43,655 nucleotides of DNA, taken from contig JAGQNK010000005.1 in the NCBI GenBank assembly GCA_020428105.1, positions 1 through 43,655 on the forward strand, in the 5' to 3' direction. This stretch comes from Candidatus Saccharimonadota bacterium. Its GTDB lineage: Bacteria; Patescibacteriota; Saccharimonadia; Saccharimonadales; JAGQNK01. The first letter of the stretch is position 1, and each line of letters opens with the position of its first letter. The notes below the pieces were generated by a model that was given only the letters and a program-made list of their open reading frames with translations, searched no databases and was not told the origin of the DNA. A program made the position numbers and the translations under genes. Of this stretch, positions 1-8,183 are shown piece by piece.

Positions 1-15
1 AGGTTTTAACTGGTC

Positions 16-501
16 TTGTACCATACAATAATTGGGACGAAGGATTCGGAAATCGGTATTAATATTGATGAATCCGATGATGTTAGCGTCCGAGGAACAG
101 ATATGCGGAGCTTGGCAACTGCCATATCTATAACTGGCACATGTGAGCGATTGAATATCGAAGATTGCAAAATCTCGGACGTCTCTGATGTATGGGGGCC
201 TATTCGTATTTATGGCACAACCACTGATTCCCGTATCAATATCCGTAATATTGATACAGCTGGCGTAAATGGTATTGTCAGTTTCAATGAAGGCTCAGGC
301 GCTACCGCACAAACCAGACTCCTCATCAACAACATCGGGGACAACGGAACTGATAATCCTGCCACTACAGGCGAATGGTATCTTGACCCATCTAACCTAT
401 TACACCAAAAATGGGATGGGGTGATGTCAGTATGGGACGACGCAGGCACTAAACGAGTCTGTATATATAAGCAAGCAATCGGCTGGATTTCTCTGAATTA
501 G
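16..501 (+). CDS. beta-helix / phage-tail-like protein, probably a 3' fragment
   Basis: About 161 residues rich in Ile, Asn, Asp and Gly with regularly spaced hydrophobic residues (I-x-I-x-I/D patterns), as in right-handed parallel beta-helix rungs of tail spikes and surface pectate-lyase-like proteins. The last 50 residues (from about GEWYLDPSNL to the end GWISLN) look like a compact C-terminal cap. There is no signal peptide and no membrane segment. The reading frame has an in-frame TAA at positions 7-9, so a start must be the TTG at 16 or the CTG at 10; neither has a convincing ribosome binding site, and the protein begins in mid-repeat. It may therefore be the end of a longer gene broken by a frameshift just upstream. 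The fold assignment is by sequence style only; no specific family is recognised. Confidence 0.5.
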   Translation: MYHTIIGTKDSEIGINIDESDDVSVRGTDMRSLATAISITGTCERLNIEDCKISDVSDVWGPIRIYGTTTDSRINIRNIDTAGVNGIVSFNEGSGATAQTRLLINNIGDNGTDNPATTGEWYLDPSNLLHQKWDGVMSVWDDAGTKRVCIYKQAIGWISLN

Positions 502-543
502 AACAGCTTGGTTTAGTCCGAGTATCAGAACTTAGCTGATTGA

Positions 544-578
544 TTAAATAACCACAGTGGTTGATTATTTGGCTCTTT
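544..578 (+). terminator. possible terminator hairpin after the beta-helix gene
   Basis: An inverted repeat (AACCA, loop CAG, TGGTT, flanked by AAAT/ATTT-type arms) is followed by CTCTTTTT on the plus strand. It lies between two converging genes and its T-run overlaps the 3' end of the methyltransferase gene. The stem is short and AT-rich, so this is a weak call. Confidence 0.3.
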
Positions 579-1386
579 TTACCAAGAAGAAGATACTTGG
601 CCCAAAATACGTCCAGGCTAACGTTGGTTGCAAAATCCGCTCGGCAACTAACATCAGTCCCTTCGGTGCGATTTTTTTCAATCCTGGGCTTCGTAGATTA
701 CTGACAGAAAGAACTTTTTCAACCTTTAGACCAGCGTGTGCCAACTGTTTTTCTACGGTCTTAGGATTGTGATTTACGAAAGCAATCTCATCTTTACCAC
801 GATTTTTTGCAGAACGAATGTCAACTGGCTCTATTGGAAGTTTCTTGCCTTTGATCAAGTGCTTAATCCGATTGCGACCATGTGCGTAGTTGGCAATTTC
901 CAGGATGATCATCCCATCGTCTGCAAGCACACGCGCCAGCTCCTTAAATTCTTTGGCTGGATCCGGCAAATGATGCATAACACGAATTACCGTAATTAGA
1001 TCTAACGATTTGTCCTTGAATTTCAGATCATCTGCTTGAGTTAGTAGACGTTTCACATCTGGATAATCTTTCAGATAGGTCTTAGCAATGTCCAGCTGCT
1101 GTTTCGATGGCTCCGCCAAAGTAACTTTGTCTGCATATTTACGAAGCATAATGCACAAACGTCCATAACCACCGCCAATATCAGCAGCATTCTTAAAGGT
1201 CTTTGCACCCAGAAATCGTTTGATGGCAATTTCTTCGGAGGCATGTTCGTAATCTCGTCCATCCCAGTATTCTAGATAGTTGTGGTTGGGGTCGTTATAT
1301 TGATCGGCCCTCTTTTTTACGAGAGTTGCTGTCTGGGCTTTTGAAGAAACAGTCTTTGATTTGCGCTTGATAGTTGATTTTGACAT
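565..1386 (-). CDS. class I SAM-dependent methyltransferase
   Basis: 273 residues. A basic N-terminus (about 25 residues, many Lys/Ser) precedes a Rossmann methyltransferase core. Motif I is ADIGGGYGR at about 68-76, the acidic residue that would bind the SAM ribose is E92 (TLAEPS), and HHLPDP at about 138-143 resembles the motif IV/post-IV region of methyltransferase 11/UbiE-like enzymes. The substrate cannot be told from the sequence. It lies 17 nt downstream of tyrS on the same strand, yet has its own TACAAT box ending 7 nt before the ATG and no Shine-Dalgarno sequence, so it may be made from a leaderless transcript. The 3' end faces the beta-helix fragment. Confidence 0.85.
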   Translation of the reverse strand: MSKSTIKRKSKTVSSKAQTATLVKKRADQYNDPNHNYLEYWDGRDYEHASEEIAIKRFLGAKTFKNAADIGGGYGRLCIMLRKYADKVTLAEPSKQQLDIAKTYLKDYPDVKRLLTQADDLKFKDKSLDLITVIRVMHHLPDPAKEFKELARVLADDGMIILEIANYAHGRNRIKHLIKGKKLPIEPVDIRSAKNRGKDEIAFVNHNPKTVEKQLAHAGLKVEKVLSVSNLRSPGLKKIAPKGLMLVAERILQPTLAWTYFGPSIFFLVKRAK

Positions 1387-1393
1387 ATATACA

Positions 1394-1399
1394 ATTGTA
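1394..1399 (-). promoter_or_regulatory. -10 box 7 nt upstream of the methyltransferase ATG
   Basis: Minus-strand TACAAT followed by TGTATAT and ATG. There is no Shine-Dalgarno sequence and no good -35. The arrangement is almost identical to that in front of galU (TACAAT TGTTTAT ATG). Confidence 0.5.
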
Positions 1400-1403
1400 T
1401 CTC

Positions 1404-2657
1404 TTAATTACGTTTTAATAAAGCCGTGGTGTTTTTGCCACGTCGAATAATAGCGTACTCATCCGAAAGGTCAAACATTTCACCGTCTTCAAGGTGTAGT
1501 TGTTGGTTATTTATGTAAACTGCACCTGTCTGCACAAATCTCCTAGCCTCGGATTTCGAAGACGCTAAACCAACATCTACCAATGCCGCCACGACATCTG
1601 TTTCAGCTATACTGCCTGAAACATTTGCTACAGCAAACTCACTAGCTAAAGCTTCAAACTCAGAACGAGTCAGAGAGATTTTCGTTCCTCCGAACAAAAC
1701 CTCGGCCAGCCTAACCTGTTCGTCGGCAGCTTCTTGACCATGAACCAATTTCGTTACTTCGTAAGCAAGTATCCTTTGAGCCAATCTACTGCCCTTGTCC
1801 TCATCAAAACGGCGAGCAATGTCTTCTATCTCATCTCTTGGCAATAAGGTGAATACTTTTAGATAATCAATGACGCCTTTATCATCAAGGTTTAACCAAA
1901 ACTGATAAAATTTGAAAATGCTCGTTTTATTCCTATCAAGCCAGATAGCGCCACCTTCAGTTTTGCCAAACTTTATACCGGTGGATTTATTAATAACCAA
2001 TGGTGTGGTCCAAACATGCACTTCACCACCATCAATGCGCCGTATTAAATCTACTCCGGCTATACTGTTACCCCATTGGTCGGCACCGCTAACCTGTAGT
2101 GTAACCCCCTTGGTGCGGTAAAGATGCAAAAAGTCATAGCCTTGAATTAATGAATAGCTAAACTCAGCATAAGATATGCCGGCGCCATCTTCACTCAACC
2201 TTGATTGAACGAAATCCCTTCCGAGCATCTGACGCATTGGTACGTGCTTGCCAACATCACGTAAAAACTCAAGATAATTGATGCTCTTGAACCAATCGTA
2301 GTTATCCACAATCTCTACATCTTGGCCAGCAAAAATTGTTCTATACTGTTCGGCAATAGCTTTCTTGTTCCTAGCAATTTCTTCTAGTGTGTTAAGGTCG
2401 CGTTCTTGTTTCTTGCCGTCCGGGTCACCAATCATGCCCGTTGCACCACCAACCAATAGTATAGCTTTGTGGCCCCTATCAATAAAATGCCGCACCATCA
2501 GAGCGGCCGCCAAGTTACCTATCTGCATAGAATCAGCACTCGGGTCTACACCAAAGTAGAATGTAATACGGTTTTTATCTATCTCTGTCAAATCTTTGTA
2601 GGTAGTCTGGTTTACAAACCCACGCCAAGTGAGTTCCTCAGATAATGTCATAGTCAT
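1404..2657 (-). CDS. tyrS: tyrosyl-tRNA synthetase
   Basis: 417 residues, normal for bacterial TyrRS. It charges tRNA-Tyr with tyrosine in the cytosol. The class I catalytic core includes YFGVDPSADS (about 34-43), GADQWGN (191-197) and the KMSKS-equivalent KFGKT (229-233). A C-terminal S4-like RNA-binding domain lies at about 353-417. The HIGH-type signature reads MQIGN at 44-48, so both histidines of the usual LHIGH are replaced (Q45, N48). The start at 2657 is chosen because a TATACT box ends 7 nt upstream of it; a second ATG two codons in is the alternative. It is transcribed divergently from the penicillin-binding protein gene. Confidence 0.96.
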   Translation of the reverse strand: MTMTLSEELTWRGFVNQTTYKDLTEIDKNRITFYFGVDPSADSMQIGNLAAALMVRHFIDRGHKAILLVGGATGMIGDPDGKKQERDLNTLEEIARNKKAIAEQYRTIFAGQDVEIVDNYDWFKSINYLEFLRDVGKHVPMRQMLGRDFVQSRLSEDGAGISYAEFSYSLIQGYDFLHLYRTKGVTLQVSGADQWGNSIAGVDLIRRIDGGEVHVWTTPLVINKSTGIKFGKTEGGAIWLDRNKTSIFKFYQFWLNLDDKGVIDYLKVFTLLPRDEIEDIARRFDEDKGSRLAQRILAYEVTKLVHGQEAADEQVRLAEVLFGGTKISLTRSEFEALASEFAVANVSGSIAETDVVAALVDVGLASSKSEARRFVQTGAVYINNQQLHLEDGEMFDLSDEYAIIRRGKNTTALLKRN

Positions 2658-2664
2658 AACTTAT

Positions 2665-2670
2665 AGTATA
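2665..2670 (-). promoter_or_regulatory. -10 box 7 nt upstream of tyrS
   Basis: TATACT on the minus strand, separated by 7 nt from the tyrS ATG, with no Shine-Dalgarno sequence between. It suggests a leaderless tyrS transcript. No clear -35 hexamer is visible. Confidence 0.45.
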
Positions 2671-2718
2671 GCCTATCTGTTATCAGTATAAAAATCTTGA
2701 TTGTTTATGTTTATAGTT

Positions 2719-2727
2719 TGTTATAAT
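2719..2727 (+). promoter_or_regulatory. extended -10 promoter of the penicillin-binding protein gene
   Basis: TGTTATAAT, a consensus extended -10 (TGnTATAAT), lies about 50 nt upstream of the start codon. A TTGATT at 2697-2702 is a poor -35 with 19-nt spacing. Transcription would begin near 2734, giving a 5' leader of roughly 40 nt that carries GGAG at 2760-2763, somewhat far (13 nt) from the ATG. Confidence 0.5.
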
Positions 2728-2776
2728 AAGATAAGTGCAATCAACACTACAACTACAATGGAGTTATACATAATTC

Positions 2777-5773
2777 ATGAGCAACAATAGTTCAACTGGC
2801 CGCAACATGGGCGGGCGGAATCGTAAAGGACGCAATACTTACACAACTCGCTCCGGTCAAACCATCAAGGTGAATCGTAGTCTAACCGACAAGATCCGTG
2901 CCCGAAAAGATGCATACGCACGTTCAAGGGCGGAACGATTAGCTGGCATGCCCAAATCTCGCTTTAAGCGCTTTTTCTACCGCCTGCACCCAAAGCGACT
3001 GTACAAATATTGGTTTAGCCGCGAAGGCTTTATTATGGGTCTCAAGATTACTGGAATAGGGCTCATTGTTGGCTTTTTGATGCTTGTAGGACTCTTTGCA
3101 TACTTCCGAAAAGACCTTCCAAACCTACGTGATATCTCGGGCAAGAATATTGGCGGAAGCATCAGATATTATGATCGTACTGGCAAAACATTGCTTTGGG
3201 AAGACTTCGATGCCGTAAAGCGCATTCCCGTAAAAGACGACCAAATATCTGACTACATCAAAAAAGCGACAATTGCTATTGAAGACAAAGACTTCTTTCA
3301 TCACGGTGGGTTTGATACACGTGGAATCATGCGTGCAGCCGTCAATAACGTCACCGGCGGAACCACTCAAGGTGCATCGACTATTACCCAACAATTAGTC
3401 CGCCTAACACAGAAAGAAGTCGGCAACGAACAAACATACAAACGAAAGGTCAAGGAGCTCATTCTCTCTGTAGAGCTGGAGCGGAACTATTCCAAAGATG
3501 AAATTCTCACTGGGTATCTGAACACTGCTCCTTATGGAAATGTCCAGTACGGCGTTGAGTCAGCTACCAGAGACTATTTCCAAAAATCAGCCAAAGATTT
3601 GACTCTTGATGAAGCGGCATTTTTGGCTGCTATCCCTCAATCACCTTCCTACTACTCGCCATATGGTCCAAGCTACAATCCTGAAGCTTTAGTAGGTCGC
3701 CAACATTATGTCCTTGATCTTATGGAACAACAAGGCATGATTAGCTCAGCCGACCGCGATAAAGCCAAGAAAGTCAACACTCTAAAGAAAGTCAAGAAAC
3801 CAAAACCCAAGTTTGCTGGTATTAAAGCTCCTTGGTTTGTAATGACGGCCAAAGAGTATCTAGAAAAAGAGTTTACTGCGGACACCGTTCAGCGTGGTGG
3901 ATGGAAAGTCACAACTACAGTAGACCTTAAGCTGCAGGAAATTGCAGAACGTAAAGTCAGCGAAGGTATTGGTCAGGTTGTTGCGCAAGGCGGAGATACT
4001 GCAGCCTTTGTAGCAGAAGATGTCGAAACCGGGCAAGTCGTTGCACTGGTCGGAGGTTCTGACTTTACGAATACTGAATATGGGCAAAACAACTACGCGC
4101 GTTATCGCCTACCTCCTGGGTCTAGCTTCAAACCATATGATTATTTAGCCTTGATTGAGAAGACCGATAACTTCGGTGCAGGTTCAGTATTGTATGATAC
4201 TCAAGCTCCATTACCTGGCTATCCCTGTACAAACAAGACCATGCCTCCGCCTCGCGGTCAAGGGAATTGTCTGTGGGACTACGACTTCCGATTCCCAGGG
4301 CCAGTAACCTTGCGTTATGCACTTGGTGGATCGCGAAACGTTCCGGCTGTAAAAGCAATGCTCACGGTAGGAGTTGATGAAACCATCAAAGTCGCCAATA
4401 GCCTTGGGCTTGCTAGTGGATACAAGTGCTATCAAGATGATCAGCTTACAAAAGAAGGTCAATGTTATGCATCCTCTGCAATAGGTGATGGTGCATACCT
4501 CAAGCTTGACGAGCATGTTCATGGGTACAGTACAATCTCGAGGAATGGAAACAAGATTCCGCAAACATATTTACTCAAAATAGAGGCGTCTGATGGTGAT
4601 GTACTAAAGGAGTGGAAACCACAAAAAGGCGAGCAAGTTGTTCGTGAAGACTCGGCATACATTGTTCATGACATGATGAGCGACCCGAACGCTAGTTATT
4701 TTCCTGCGGGACGTAAGCCACATAGATTTACTGGAAATAAAGGCACCTGGAAATTTGCTATGAAAACCGGAACTACAAATGATGCAAAAGACGGTTGGAT
4801 GATGGGCTTTTCTTCAAAGTATGCTGCGGGTGTTTGGGTGGGCTACCATAATCGACAGGTTGAAATGTCAGGAACGATGGAAAACATGACCCAGCCTATT
4901 TGGCAAGGTTGGATGCAGGAAGCTCACCAAGATCTTGAAGCCAAAGACTGGAAAAGACCAGCTAGTCTACAAACATTACCGGCCTTCGTCATCCGTAGTC
5001 ATGTAGGCATAGGTTCAGTTGAACCAAGTCCAGCCAATGACCTATTTCCATCATGGTTCAAGAAAAGGGTTGTTAGCAACAAGAAGCAAACCATAGATAT
5101 CATATCGAATAAGCTGGCAACCGACTGTACACCTTCTCGTGCACGAAAAGACACATTCGGCGGCGATGCTAGCAGCTTTTCGTCAGATCAATTCGTGAAT
5201 GGCGGAAGTAATGCCTCGAACAATGGGCAAAAAGACGATGTTCACAAATGTGATGATATCAAGCCAACTGTTAGGCTTAGCGTAAATCCTGCTGGCGGTA
5301 ACAAGTATCAGCTTGTAGCCGATGTTACTCAAGGCACACACCCACTCTCTAGTCCTTCTCATCCAGGAACCGTCGTGTTCAATGTCAACGGAAAAGAGGT
5401 GCACTCAGCCACAATCAACAATTCTGGTACTGTAACCTTCGTCTTTACTGCACAGAAAAGCGGCTCACAGTCTGTTTCGGCTACGGTAATCGACAGCGTA
5501 CTCTACGACTCGACGGACAGCGGATCGTTCAACACCAACAGCGGCAACAACTCAGATGACCAAAGTTTATCGGCTACAAGTTCTGGTGGCACTACACAGA
5601 TTACATGGTCCGGGGGAGATGGCAATGTCTCTATCTATAACCAAGATGGTAACTCAATCTGTAACGGTGGCGAGAGCGGTAACTGCTCCGTCAACAGTAG
5701 CAATGCACCAGTAGGTTCGTTCATCTATGCTGTCGACAACAGCGGCACATGGCCAAATGTTCAGGTCGACTAG
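2777..5773 (+). CDS. class A penicillin-binding protein (PBP1A-like)
   Basis: 998 residues. It is a bifunctional cell-wall synthase that polymerises lipid II glycan chains and cross-links the peptides outside the membrane. Order: basic cytoplasmic tail (1-85), one membrane segment (about 86-110), a GT51 transglycosylase domain with the catalytic EDKDFF (E169) and GASTITQQL, then a transpeptidase domain with SSFK (nucleophile S449), SRN (519-521) and KTGT (663-666). All key catalytic residues are present. After about residue 790 comes a Ser/Asn/Gly-rich linker, an Ig-like beta domain (about 835-915) and a second small beta-rich segment ending in PNVQVD, an unusual C-terminal extension that may bind the wall or another surface. 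It stands alone on the plus strand, divergent from tyrS and convergent with radA. Confidence 0.95.
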   Translation: MSNNSSTGRNMGGRNRKGRNTYTTRSGQTIKVNRSLTDKIRARKDAYARSRAERLAGMPKSRFKRFFYRLHPKRLYKYWFSREGFIMGLKITGIGLIVGFLMLVGLFAYFRKDLPNLRDISGKNIGGSIRYYDRTGKTLLWEDFDAVKRIPVKDDQISDYIKKATIAIEDKDFFHHGGFDTRGIMRAAVNNVTGGTTQGASTITQQLVRLTQKEVGNEQTYKRKVKELILSVELERNYSKDEILTGYLNTAPYGNVQYGVESATRDYFQKSAKDLTLDEAAFLAAIPQSPSYYSPYGPSYNPEALVGRQHYVLDLMEQQGMISSADRDKAKKVNTLKKVKKPKPKFAGIKAPWFVMTAKEYLEKEFTADTVQRGGWKVTTTVDLKLQEIAERKVSEGIGQVVAQGGDTAAFVAEDVETGQVVALVGGSDFTNTEYGQNNYARYRLPPGSSFKPYDYLALIEKTDNFGAGSVLYDTQAPLPGYPCTNKTMPPPRGQGNCLWDYDFRFPGPVTLRYALGGSRNVPAVKAMLTVGVDETIKVANSLGLASGYKCYQDDQLTKEGQCYASSAIGDGAYLKLDEHVHGYSTISRNGNKIPQTYLLKIEASDGDVLKEWKPQKGEQVVREDSAYIVHDMMSDPNASYFPAGRKPHRFTGNKGTWKFAMKTGTTNDAKDGWMMGFSSKYAAGVWVGYHNRQVEMSGTMENMTQPIWQGWMQEAHQDLEAKDWKRPASLQTLPAFVIRSHVGIGSVEPSPANDLFPSWFKKRVVSNKKQTIDIISNKLATDCTPSRARKDTFGGDASSFSSDQFVNGGSNASNNGQKDDVHKCDDIKPTVRLSVNPAGGNKYQLVADVTQGTHPLSSPSHPGTVVFNVNGKEVHSATINNSGTVTFVFTAQKSGSQSVSATVIDSVLYDSTDSGSFNTNSGNNSDDQSLSATSSGGTTQITWSGGDGNVSIYNQDGNSICNGGESGNCSVNSSNAPVGSFIYAVDNSGTWPNVQVD

Positions 5774-5845
5774 CAACCCACAGATAGTCAGCAATGCCAG
5801 TAATATTTACTCTGGACCGCAGTTCGATCTTAGGTAATAAGTATG

Positions 5846-7195
5846 CTATGTATTCTTACCAAGAAATGTATTCAGGGCAGTTCTAACATCACTGACAGGA
5901 GTATAACCTGATAATTTACTGCTTCCTCTAATCGTTGGTCCGATAGCCCCGTCGAAGCCAAGCTTCTTGGCCTCAGCTAGACGTTTTTCGGCAAACGGAA
6001 CATGCCTGACTTCACCAGAAAGTCCCAATTCTCCAAATACAACTACATTAGCTGATAGCTGGAGACCTTTTGAAGCCGATGCAATTGCCATGACCAGTGC
6101 AAGATCTGACGCAGGTTCGGTCAATCGTATTCCACCAACTACATTAATGTAGATATCTTGGTCAGCAAGATTAAGTTTAGTTCGTTTTTCTAACATGGCT
6201 ACTAACAAATTTACCCGGTTGAGATCAACACCACTTGCTGCTCGCTTCGGGTAACCGTAACTCGTTCTATTTACCAAAGCCTGGACTTCTACCAGAAGCG
6301 GTCTAGTGCCTTCTAGGGTTGCTAAAACGACTGAACCATCTGTAACCTGCCTTTCGGCCAATAGTGCTGCCGAGGGGTTATCTACAGGTCGCAATCCATT
6401 ATCTACCATCTCAAAGATCCCAGCCTCATTCGTGGAACCATAACGATTCTTGACAGCTCGAAGTACTTTAAATCCACCGTACCGATCACCCTCAAGCTGT
6501 AAAACAACATCTACTACATGCTCCAGTACCTTTGGTCCTGCAATCGAACCTTCTTTGGTAACATGGCCAACAATTATCAATGCTGTGTCTGTTTGCTTGG
6601 CTGCAGCAGTAAGTAAAGCTGTACTGTTAGTAATTTGGCTGACGTTGCCTGCAGCCGAAGAAATATCAGCACAAGAGATTGTTTGTATTGAATCAACAAT
6701 TACCAGGTTGTAAGTCCCTCGAGTAATTGTGGCTGCAATATCATCTGCACTGGTACTAGTCACGAGCTGCAACTTCTCACTGTCTGCTCCAAGTCGTTCC
6801 GCACGTAAACCAATCTGGTGAGATGATTCTTCTGCACTTACGTATAATACTGAGTAATCTTTACTTAGTGCATGAGCAATTTGAAGCAATAGGGTGCTCT
6901 TGCCAATGCCTGGCTGTCCGGCAATTAGGTTTACGCTTCCAGCAACAATACCACCGCCAAATACAGTATCAACCTCTGCGATACCAGAACTAATACGTTG
7001 ATGGTCTTTCTGGAGTGCCTTGGTAACTGACTCCGATTTTAATACGTGTCCACTTACTCCTATGTTGCCGGGGCTAATCTGAAGATGCTCTTCGATTGTA
7101 TTCCACTCCCCGCAGTTATAACACTTCCCGCTCCATACAGCACTCACCGCTCCACAATTTGAACAAATATAACTCTTGTTATCCTTCTTGGCCAT
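5846..7195 (-). CDS. radA: DNA repair protein RadA (Sms)
   Basis: 449 residues, normal length. RadA is a RecA-related branch-migration ATPase that helps process recombination intermediates. A C4 zinc finger is at the N-terminus (C11, C14, C25, C28). Walker A GQPGIGKST lies at 93-101, the family-defining KNRYG motif at 249-253, and a Lon-protease-like C-terminal domain from about 275 on. It follows the HExxH protein gene by 20 nt on the same strand, so co-transcription with the clpC block is likely. Converges with the penicillin-binding protein gene; no clear terminator is seen between them. Confidence 0.96.
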   Translation of the reverse strand: MAKKDNKSYICSNCGAVSAVWSGKCYNCGEWNTIEEHLQISPGNIGVSGHVLKSESVTKALQKDHQRISSGIAEVDTVFGGGIVAGSVNLIAGQPGIGKSTLLLQIAHALSKDYSVLYVSAEESSHQIGLRAERLGADSEKLQLVTSTSADDIAATITRGTYNLVIVDSIQTISCADISSAAGNVSQITNSTALLTAAAKQTDTALIIVGHVTKEGSIAGPKVLEHVVDVVLQLEGDRYGGFKVLRAVKNRYGSTNEAGIFEMVDNGLRPVDNPSAALLAERQVTDGSVVLATLEGTRPLLVEVQALVNRTSYGYPKRAASGVDLNRVNLLVAMLEKRTKLNLADQDIYINVVGGIRLTEPASDLALVMAIASASKGLQLSANVVVFGELGLSGEVRHVPFAEKRLAEAKKLGFDGAIGPTIRGSSKLSGYTPVSDVRTALNTFLGKNT

Positions 7196-7215
7196 ATTAG
7201 TTTAAGTTTAACAGA

Positions 7216-8166
7216 TTATAGCTTTGGACGACTATCTAGAGCTTGGTAAAGTTCTTGAGTTTCAAGAGCGACTTTTTTGTAATCATCAAGAAGCGAATTA
7301 TGGCGCTCTATCTGACTGTTCAATAAGTCGACTCTATGATTGAATGCATAAAATTTTGCATTGAACGTATCTGCTTTCTCCTTTGAGTCCACTTGTGCTC
7401 GCTCTTTAATCAAATTTTCTTGTTCGATTGTCAACTCCGCTTCTAGCTTGTCTATCTCATGTCGGAGTCCTGATATCTGTAACTCCAGAGCTGTCGCCTG
7501 ATTTCTTTGCTTTGTTAGAGCAGATTCGTACTTCTCCGAAAAAGCGACAACAGCTTGTCGGTTTGAAAAGTATTTTTCGTAATACTGTTCTAGCTCAGGC
7601 GAAAGATTCCGTACTTCTGTGGCAAGAATAGAATGAAGTTCGTTAGGCACCACGCCAGCATCTCGCTTTCGGTAACTAGCAATCGTTTCCTTGATCCTGT
7701 CATCTGTTATGTTCTTAAACATGGCATTGGTCATGCTGTCAATCTTAGACCTTTCTGCGTTATTCAAACGATCATAAGCAGCATGTAGCATCTCATGAGC
7801 CGCCGTTACTTGCTCTACGCCGTCCAAGCGTTGATCATCGATGTCAAACAAAAAGATACCTTTTGCCGATGAATAACACCCCAGAACGATTGTGTGCTCA
7901 TCGAAATCGCTACAATTCTGATTAAACGATGTTCTGTCATTTAGCTCTGGATGATAGACGTAGAACAATTTTCGGGCAAAATTGTTCATTGTAGTATCAA
8001 AAGCAAGCTGTTGTATCTGGATTGGCGGGTTGTAGTTGCGTAATTTGCTCCAATCGTAAATTTCTTGACGCTTATACCAAGCAAATGCAGACAACCCTAT
8101 AAGGATGATCAGCAATACATACACCGAAGCATGTCCGGATATTTTCCTATGTTCTGCTTTTAACAT
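7216..8166 (-). CDS. membrane-anchored HExxH protein with coiled-coil tail
   Basis: 316 residues, family not recognised. One N-terminal membrane segment (about 14-30) is followed by an extracytoplasmic domain with two cysteines (C85, C97) that could pair. AAHEMLHAAYDRL at 122-134 contains HEMLH (124-128), the zinc-metalloprotease signature HExxH. The last third (about 200-310) is a long charged helix with heptad-like spacing, probably a coiled coil. A membrane-attached metalloprotease is a reasonable reading, but the third zinc ligand cannot be assigned and protease activity is inference. It sits between clpC and radA, 17 nt after clpC and 20 nt before radA, and so probably shares the stress-responsive clpC transcript. 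TAGAAT and TATAGT boxes close to its ATG may give it a promoter of its own. Confidence 0.7.
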   Translation of the reverse strand: MLKAEHRKISGHASVYVLLIILIGLSAFAWYKRQEIYDWSKLRNYNPPIQIQQLAFDTTMNNFARKLFYVYHPELNDRTSFNQNCSDFDEHTIVLGCYSSAKGIFLFDIDDQRLDGVEQVTAAHEMLHAAYDRLNNAERSKIDSMTNAMFKNITDDRIKETIASYRKRDAGVVPNELHSILATEVRNLSPELEQYYEKYFSNRQAVVAFSEKYESALTKQRNQATALELQISGLRHEIDKLEAELTIEQENLIKERAQVDSKEKADTFNAKFYAFNHRVDLLNSQIERHNSLLDDYKKVALETQELYQALDSRPKL

Positions 8167-8183
8167 AACAACTATATTCTACA

